A DNA stretch of 27,019 nucleotides. It comes from Caryophanales bacterium UBA2298. GTDB taxonomy: Bacteria; Bacillota_I; Bacilli_A; Izemoplasmatales; Hujiaoplasmataceae. The stretch spans positions 243-27,261 of the forward strand of contig DDWA01000047.1 in assembly GCA_002345425.1 (NCBI GenBank), given 5' to 3'. Below, in pieces: positions 21,664 through 27,019 of this stretch (positions are counted from its first letter, which is position 1; every line of letters starts with the position of its first letter). The position numbers were made by a program, and so were the translations under genes. Under the pieces are notes generated by a model. It saw only the letters and a list, made by a program, of their open reading frames with translations. It did not search any database and was not told the DNA's origin.

Positions 21664-22986
21664 ATGGAATCATTGCTTTACAGCTTAGAAGCCGAAGAAT
21701 CGGTATTGGGATCAGTTTTCTTTAATAACAACGAGATGAATGTCATTGCTGATAAGTTATTGGTAGAAGACTTTTACAGCCCTAACAATCAAATCATCTA
21801 TAAGGCGATGTTAACACTGTTTCATAATAACAGTGCTATTGACATTATTACTGTCATTACCTATTTAGAAAATGTCAACAATTTAGAAAAAGTTGGCGGG
21901 AGAGATTATATCATTAATCTTTCTTCTGTTGTGCCTTCAACTGCCAATCTGCTAGAATATATTAATATCGTAAAAGACAGATCTGTTTTAAGACGTTTAC
22001 AAGAAAAATTCAGTGAATTAATCAATAAATCAAAAAGCGTTGAAGACGCTCCTCATTTTATTGATCAAGTCGAAAAAGAAATTTTTGAAATTACTAAGAA
22101 TCGAAGAACATCCGACTTTATCAATGTAGCTCAAATTGCTGAAGAAACCATTAATAAGTTAGCTGAAAGAGAACAAGTCCTAGATAATGTAACTGGACTT
22201 GATACCAGATATAAAGCTTTGAACTCTTATACATTAGGATTGCAACCATCTGACTTGATGATTATCGCTGCTCGACCTGGTGTCGGAAAGACTGCTTTCG
22301 CATTAAACCTAGCTTTAAATGTCGGATCATTAGGGACAAAACCTCATATCGCCTTTTTTTCTTTGGAAATGGGTGTTGAACAACTATTACTTAGATTATT
22401 AAGTGCTCAATCTTCTATTTCAAATACAAAATTAAGAAAAGCAGACTTGAGTTCAACAGAATGGGAAAGATTGCAAACAGCCGTTAAAAATTTAAAAGAT
22501 ACTAACATATATTTTGATGATTCCGGTACTGTAGAGGTTATGGATTTAAGAAGTAAATGTCGTAAATTGAAGCAAAATAATAAATTAGATTTAGTAATCG
22601 TCGACTACCTGCAACTACTTAGTGGTTCAGGAGTTTACCGCGGTAATAGAGTTCAAGAAGTTTCTGAGATTTCCAGAGTTCTAAAAGAAATGGCTCGTGA
22701 ACTTAAAGTTCCAGTCGTAGCTTTGAGTCAGTTATCAAGAAGTATTGAACAACGTAAAGGCGATGACAAACGACCAAAAATGTCAGACTTAAGAGAATCT
22801 GGTTCAATTGAACAAGATGCTGATATCATCATCTTTCTTTATGTAAAAGACGAAGATAATGATGATGAAAGAAAAAGAAATTTAACGCAATTTTCCGTTG
22901 CGAAAAACCGGCACGGAACCCCAGGGGATTTCAAGTTAATCTTTAATAAAGAAACCTCTAAATTCAACTCCTATTCCGGTGACTAA
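21664..22986 (+). CDS. dnaC: Replicative DNA helicase (DnaB family, DnaC in Bacillota)
   Basis: A 440-residue hexameric helicase that unwinds DNA at the replication fork. The N-terminal helical domain opens with SLEAEESVLGSVFFNN. The RecA-like motor domain has LDTRYKALNSYTLGLQPSDLMIIAARPGVGKTAFALN with Walker A at residues 204-210, FFSLEMGVEQLLLRLL, the Walker B-type VIVDYLQLL, and RESGSIEQDADIIIFLY. The ending (NRHGTPGDFKLIFNKETSKFNSY) is normal, and there is no intein or truncation. RBS GGAAGGA. It lies 15 bases after rplI, the usual gdpP-rplI-dnaC cluster, and 17 bases before prfA. Confidence 0.96.
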   Translation: MESLLYSLEAEESVLGSVFFNNNEMNVIADKLLVEDFYSPNNQIIYKAMLTLFHNNSAIDIITVITYLENVNNLEKVGGRDYIINLSSVVPSTANLLEYINIVKDRSVLRRLQEKFSELINKSKSVEDAPHFIDQVEKEIFEITKNRRTSDFINVAQIAEETINKLAEREQVLDNVTGLDTRYKALNSYTLGLQPSDLMIIAARPGVGKTAFALNLALNVGSLGTKPHIAFFSLEMGVEQLLLRLLSAQSSISNTKLRKADLSSTEWERLQTAVKNLKDTNIYFDDSGTVEVMDLRSKCRKLKQNNKLDLVIVDYLQLLSGSGVYRGNRVQEVSEISRVLKEMARELKVPVVALSQLSRSIEQRKGDDKRPKMSDLRESGSIEQDADIIIFLYVKDEDNDDERKRNLTQFSVAKNRHGTPGDFKLIFNKETSKFNSYSGD

Positions 22987-23003
22987 TTTGAAAAGAGGAC
23001 AAA

Positions 23004-24068
23004 ATGTTAACTGATAGATTAGAACAATTAGAAAAAAGGTATATTGAAGTTGGCGAAAGCATGTCAAAACCAGAAATAGCCACTGATATAAAACGAGTTA
23101 CTGAACTCGCAAAAGAGTATGCCAAATTAGAAAAACCAGTATTAAAATACCGCGAATATAAGCAAGTTCTAAGCCAACTTGACGGATTAAAGGAAATGGC
23201 TAAAGATAAGGATCCTGAAATCAAAGAAATGGCTGAAATGGAATTAGAAGATGCTCATAATCAAATTGCTAAATTGGAAGAAGATTTAGAACTATTATTG
23301 ATTCCAAAGGACCCGAATGACGAGAAAAATGTTATCGTCGAAATTAGAGGAGCCGCAGGTGGTGATGAAGCCAATATCTTCGCTGGTGATTTGTACAGGA
23401 TGTATTCAAAATACGCTGAAGCAATGGATTGGAAAATCGAACTTTTATACGCTGAAGCAAAAGAAGCTGGTGGATTTTCACAAATTGAATTTATGGTCAC
23501 GGGAGAAAGCGTCTATTCTTATTTAAAATATGAATCAGGAGTTCACCGTGTTCAAAGAGTACCAGCAACAGAATCAAGTGGTAGAATTCATACTTCAACA
23601 GCTACGGTAATTGTTTTACCAGAAGCTGAAGAAATTGATTTTGAACTTAACATGGAAGACGTTAGAGTTGATACTTTCTGTTCATCTGGTCCAGGAGGAC
23701 AATCTGTAAATACTACTAAATCAGCAGTTAGAGTAACTCATGTTCCAACCAATACTGTAGCTCAATGTCAAGATGGAAAAAGTCAACACGAAAATAAAGC
23801 ATCAGCTTTAAAAATATTACGTTCAAGACTTTATGACCAAATGCTGCAAGAAAAGTTAGAAAAAGAAGGAGAAGCCAGAAAATCAAAAATTGGTACTGGC
23901 GACCGTTCAGAAAAAATTAGAACTTATAACTATCCACAAAATAGAGTTACTGATCACCGTATTAATCTGACGATTCAACAATTGGATCGTATTATTGATG
24001 GTAAACTTGACGCTATTATCGAAGGTCTAATCGCTGAAGAACAAAAAAGAAAGTTGGCCAAACAATAA
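23004..24068 (+). CDS. prfA: Peptide chain release factor 1
   Basis: A 354-residue class I release factor that reads UAA and UAG. The N-terminal coiled region is followed by the codon-recognition domain with the PAT tripeptide (HRVQRVPATESSGRIHTSTATV) that marks RF1 rather than RF2. The catalytic GGQ is at residues 231-233 (SSGPGGQSVNTTKSAVRVTH). GDRSEKIRTYNYPQNRVTDHRI closes the family pattern. The RBS AGAGGA precedes the ATG. The stop codon shares one base with the prmC start (TAATG), so RF1 and the enzyme that methylates its GGQ glutamine are translationally coupled. Confidence 0.97.
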   Translation: MLTDRLEQLEKRYIEVGESMSKPEIATDIKRVTELAKEYAKLEKPVLKYREYKQVLSQLDGLKEMAKDKDPEIKEMAEMELEDAHNQIAKLEEDLELLLIPKDPNDEKNVIVEIRGAAGGDEANIFAGDLYRMYSKYAEAMDWKIELLYAEAKEAGGFSQIEFMVTGESVYSYLKYESGVHRVQRVPATESSGRIHTSTATVIVLPEAEEIDFELNMEDVRVDTFCSSGPGGQSVNTTKSAVRVTHVPTNTVAQCQDGKSQHENKASALKILRSRLYDQMLQEKLEKEGEARKSKIGTGDRSEKIRTYNYPQNRVTDHRINLTIQQLDRIIDGKLDAIIEGLIAEEQKRKLAKQ

Positions 24069-24919
24069 TGTCTTCTTATAAAAAGGTTCTTCAAGAAGCT
24101 AAAGCTCTAACTAGGAAAAAGAATAAAGAAACAAGCGCTACAGAACTGGTTTTCTTAAATTTTTCTCATCTTAAACCTAACGAATTATATCTTAAATATG
24201 AAGAAGAAATGCCTAAGGAAGCAATCATTGATTTCAATGAAGCCTTAGGCTTATATTTAGAAAAAAATATTCCCGTTCAACAAATAATTGGTTTTGTCTA
24301 TTTTTATGGGTATAAATTTTTAGTTCGAAATACGGCGCTTATCCCTAGATTTGAAACAGAAGAATTAGTCGCAAACGTTTTGATTAATTATGATCAATAC
24401 TTTGACGGTAAACTGGTTGATGTGGTTGATATCGGCACCGGTTCTGGTTGTTTGGCAATCGCACTTGCCAAAGAAGAAAAGAATATGTCTTTTACTGCAA
24501 CCGATATTAGTCTTGAAGCTTTGAAATTAGCTAAAGAGAACGCAAGGAATTTAGATGCTGCAGTAGAATTTTTGCAAGGTGATATGTTAGAACCACTACT
24601 TGATAAGAAATTCGATATCATTGTGTCTAATCCACCATACATTCCTAATGCAGAAGAAGTTGACCCTTTAATCTATGACAATGAACCTCACATAGCTTTA
24701 TTTGGTGGTGAAGATGGACTTGATTTTTATCGAACCATCTTAAAAGATGCTCATAAGATTATTAAAGATAAAGCATTCATTGCTTTTGAACACGGTTATG
24801 ATAAAATGGAAGAACTGCAAGCAATCGCTAAAAGTTATTTTCCAAGCGCAAAAATATTTACTCTTAAGGATATGCAAAATAAAGATCGGATGACCTTTAT
24901 CATAATAGGTTTTAATTAG
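24068..24919 (+). CDS. prmC: Release factor glutamine N5-methyltransferase
   Basis: A 283-residue SAM-dependent methyltransferase that modifies the Gln of the GGQ motif in release factors. An N-terminal helical domain (VQQIIGFVYFYGYKFLV, then RFETEELV) is followed by the Rossmann core with DIGTGSGCLAIAL from residue 121 and the catalytic NPPY at residues 188-191 (SNPPYIP). Length is typical. The ATG overlaps the last base of the prfA stop codon, and there is no strong separate RBS, consistent with coupling. Its TAG stop codon lies in the left arm of the terminator that follows. Confidence 0.95.
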   Translation: MSSYKKVLQEAKALTRKKNKETSATELVFLNFSHLKPNELYLKYEEEMPKEAIIDFNEALGLYLEKNIPVQQIIGFVYFYGYKFLVRNTALIPRFETEELVANVLINYDQYFDGKLVDVVDIGTGSGCLAIALAKEEKNMSFTATDISLEALKLAKENARNLDAAVEFLQGDMLEPLLDKKFDIIVSNPPYIPNAEEVDPLIYDNEPHIALFGGEDGLDFYRTILKDAHKIIKDKAFIAFEHGYDKMEELQAIAKSYFPSAKIFTLKDMQNKDRMTFIIIGFN

Positions 24920-24948
24920 TAAGAAAAAATATTCTTGCTAATTTTTTT
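24914..24948 (+). terminator. Intrinsic terminator overlapping the prmC stop codon
   Basis: AATTAGTAAGAA/TTCTTGCTAATT, a 12-bp stem with one G.U pair and an AAAATA loop, ending in seven T. The stop codon TAG is part of the stem. Confidence 0.85.
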
Positions 24949-25016
24949 GCTAATAATATTTATATTATTAATTAATAATGGAATATTTTTCTCAAAATAA
25001 AACACAGATAAAATAG

Positions 25017-25046
25017 TTGACAATTGAAAATTATCGCGTATATTAT
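25017..25046 (+). promoter_or_regulatory. Promoter of topA
   Basis: TTGACA (25017-25022), an 18-base spacer and TATTAT (25041-25046); an alternative -10 TATATT gives 16 bases. It lies just ahead of the topA RBS, so the leader is short. Confidence 0.7.
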
Positions 25047-25064
25047 ATAAGGGCGAGGTGTATT

Positions 25065-27019
25065 ATGGCAAATAAAGTTGTAATAGTGGAATCACCATCC
25101 AAGTCAAAAACGATATCACAATACTTAGGTAAAGACTATGTTGTAACATCAAGCATAGGACATATTCGTGATTTGGCTACGACTGGAAAAGGTGGTTTAG
25201 GCATTGATGTAGATGATGATTTTAAACCAAATTATCAAATAATGCCTAGTAAGAAAAAAGTAGTAAATGAACTTAATAAACTGGTTAAAAATGCTAAAGA
25301 AATTTATTTAGCAACTGACCCGGACCGAGAAGGTGAAGCAATTTCTTGGCATTTATTTGACGAGCTTAACTTAAATAATAAAGATGTGAAGCGTGTAGTT
25401 TTTAATGAAATAACTAAAGATGCAGTTGTCAAAGCCTTTGAACATCCAAGACAAATTAACTATGATTTGGTTTCTTCGCAAGAAACAAGAAGAATGCTGG
25501 ATCGAATCATTGGTTTTAAATTGTCGATGTTATTGAAATCGAAAATTAAATCACAATCCGCTGGAAGGGTTCAATCAGCGGCTTTAAAACTAATAGTGGA
25601 TTTAGAAAAAGAAATTGAAAGTTTTAAGCCTGAAGAATATTATGAATTCTATGCTCAATTTAATGACGTTGAAGCTCAATTATATAAATTTAATGACGAA
25701 AAACCAGAGATTCACAATGATCAAGACGCCGAAAAAGTGTTAAAAGGTTTAAAAGACCAATTCACTGTCCTAGAGGTTTCAACTAAAAAATTAAAATCTT
25801 TTCCTAAAAGGCCACTTATCACATCAACTTTGCAACAAAACGCTTCTTCAAAATATGGTTACTCATCTTCGAAAACAATGTCAATTGCTCAAAAACTTTA
25901 TGAAGGAATTGATATTGACGGTGAAAGTATTGGTTTAATTACCTACATGAGAAGTGATTCATCCAGACTTTCTGAATCTTTTGTCAATGATGCAAGAAAT
26001 CACATAAAAAATAACTATGGTTCAAGTTATTTAGGATATTATCGAGCTCAAAAGGAAAAAGATAATGTTCAAGACGCTCATGAAGCAATTAGACCTACAA
26101 GCATTAAAAGAACACCGGAAATGATGAAAAAATATTTGAATTCACAAGAATACAAAATCTATAAATTAATTTACACAAAAGCTTTAGGTTCTTTGATGAG
26201 TGCAGCTATTAATGAAGTTACCACACTATTATTGGAGAATAATAACACCGTTTTTAAAGCAACAAGCTCAAAACAATTATTTGATGGCTATTTAAAATTA
26301 ACTTCTGAATACGATGAAACTGAAAAAACAGGGGTAGATTTATCTAAGTTTAAAGAATCAGAAAAAATCAAAGCTGATAAAGTATACAAAAAACAATTGT
26401 TCACTACTCCACCCGCTCGTTATACTGAAGCTAAATTAATCAAAGATATGGAAGAATTAGGAATTGGTCGTCCTTCGACTTATGCTAGTACAATTTCTAC
26501 TATTCTTAAAAGAAAATATGTCAACTTAGAAGAACGTAAGTTTGTACCTACAGAACAAGGAAGACTTACAACCGAAAAATTAGATGAATTTTTCCATGAG
26601 TTTATCAGTACTAAATATTCAAAGCAAATGGAAGAGATTCTTGATGACATTGCTAACGGTAATGAATTACAACTGAACGTTTTAAAAGACTTTTATAATT
26701 ATTTTATACCATTAGTAGAAGATGCTAGAATCAACATGGATAAAGTCAAACCAGAACAAACAGGAGAAATGTGCCCTGTTTGTGGTAAACCAATGGTTTA
26801 TCGACAAAGTAAATATGGACAGTTTGAAGCTTGTTCTGATTATCCTAAATGCAAATATATAAAAACGACTGAAAAAGAAAAACCAAAAACTCAGGATACA
26901 AAAGTTAAATGCCCTGAATGCAACTTAGGTACTTTAGTCGTAAGAACCGCTCAAAAAGGAAAAAACAAAGGTAATAAATTCCTGGCTTGTTCAAGATTTC
27001 CTAAGTGTAAATATATTTC
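25065..27019 (+). CDS. topA: DNA topoisomerase I, 3' end outside window
   Basis: A type IA topoisomerase that relaxes negative supercoils; 651 codons are in the window and the frame is still open at the end. The Toprim domain has VIVESPSKSKT with Glu9 and TDPDREGEA with Asp85, Asp87 and Glu89. The catalytic Tyr294 sits in GLITYMRSDSSRLS, preceded by SAGRVQSAALKL. At least two C4 zinc ribbons follow: Cys570, 573, 590, 596 and Cys616, 619, 642, 648. Bacillota TopA is usually near 690 residues, so perhaps 40 residues lie outside. The start is supported by GGCGAGGTG about five bases upstream and by the family N-terminus. Confidence 0.96.
   Translation, partial: MANKVVIVESPSKSKTISQYLGKDYVVTSSIGHIRDLATTGKGGLGIDVDDDFKPNYQIMPSKKKVVNELNKLVKNAKEIYLATDPDREGEAISWHLFDELNLNNKDVKRVVFNEITKDAVVKAFEHPRQINYDLVSSQETRRMLDRIIGFKLSMLLKSKIKSQSAGRVQSAALKLIVDLEKEIESFKPEEYYEFYAQFNDVEAQLYKFNDEKPEIHNDQDAEKVLKGLKDQFTVLEVSTKKLKSFPKRPLITSTLQQNASSKYGYSSSKTMSIAQKLYEGIDIDGESIGLITYMRSDSSRLSESFVNDARNHIKNNYGSSYLGYYRAQKEKDNVQDAHEAIRPTSIKRTPEMMKKYLNSQEYKIYKLIYTKALGSLMSAAINEVTTLLLENNNTVFKATSSKQLFDGYLKLTSEYDETEKTGVDLSKFKESEKIKADKVYKKQLFTTPPARYTEAKLIKDMEELGIGRPSTYASTISTILKRKYVNLEERKFVPTEQGRLTTEKLDEFFHEFISTKYSKQMEEILDDIANGNELQLNVLKDFYNYFIPLVEDARINMDKVKPEQTGEMCPVCGKPMVYRQSKYGQFEACSDYPKCKYIKTTEKEKPKTQDTKVKCPECNLGTLVVRTAQKGKNKGNKFLACSRFPKCKYI

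Noticed and set aside
1..27019. tRNA or rRNA genes, CRISPR arrays, insertion sequences, prophage or toxin-antitoxin modules
   Set aside because: None seen: no repeat arrays, transposase motifs or cloverleaf sequences, and the intergenic gaps are fully accounted for by promoters, leaders and terminators.

Overview
The window is an A+T-rich stretch (about one third G+C by eye) of a bacterial chromosome. It is densely packed with housekeeping genes on the + strand and has a single - strand gene. Gene order (rpsL-rpsG-fusA-tuf; rpsF-ssb-rpsR; gdpP-rplI-dnaC), Bacillota-style -35/-10 promoters and strong Shine-Dalgarno sequences point to Bacillota or Mycoplasmatota. Trp is read from TGG and one gene ends in TGA, so the standard code applies and true Mycoplasma/Spiroplasma are unlikely. 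A GdpP-L9 fusion and the overall flavour suggest an Acholeplasma/Izemoplasma-like or Erysipelotrichia-like organism. The rank below phylum is inference.

Region 1 (1-5500) is accessory. It holds a membrane diguanylate cyclase cut by the window edge, a DUF3267 membrane zincin, a divergent PAS-GGDEF diguanylate cyclase, and an isoaspartyl methyltransferase-like protein. Next is a two-gene unit of a TetR regulator and a ferric-reductase/MsrQ-like heme membrane protein, behind a consensus promoter and a perfect palindromic operator. A two-helix membrane protein of unknown function closes the region.

Region 2 (5500-10000) is the str operon: a consensus promoter, a structured leader, S12, S7 and EF-G, then EF-Tu with its own promoter and a strong terminator.

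Region 3 (10000-11800) is the most interesting regulatory stretch. A cre-like site and a promoter are followed by a 22-codon leader peptide rich in Tyr-Tyr-His-His-Met-Trp, a set of competing RNA pairings and an intrinsic terminator, all before an APC amino-acid permease. I read it as a ribosome-dependent attenuator.

Region 4 (11800-17900) holds transketolase, TatD nuclease, YchF and a CinA-C/PncC amidase in one apparent operon, then a DUF1295 membrane protein and a lipoprotein of unknown function.

Region 5 (17900-27019) is replication and translation. It holds S6-SSB-S18; a continuous reading frame joining the c-di-AMP phosphodiesterase GdpP to ribosomal protein L9 with a perfect internal ribosome binding site; DnaB-type helicase; RF1 and its methyltransferase PrmC; and topoisomerase I, cut by the window end. 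Two GGDEF cyclases and GdpP together suggest both c-di-GMP and c-di-AMP signalling. No rRNA, tRNA, CRISPR, insertion sequence or prophage gene was seen.
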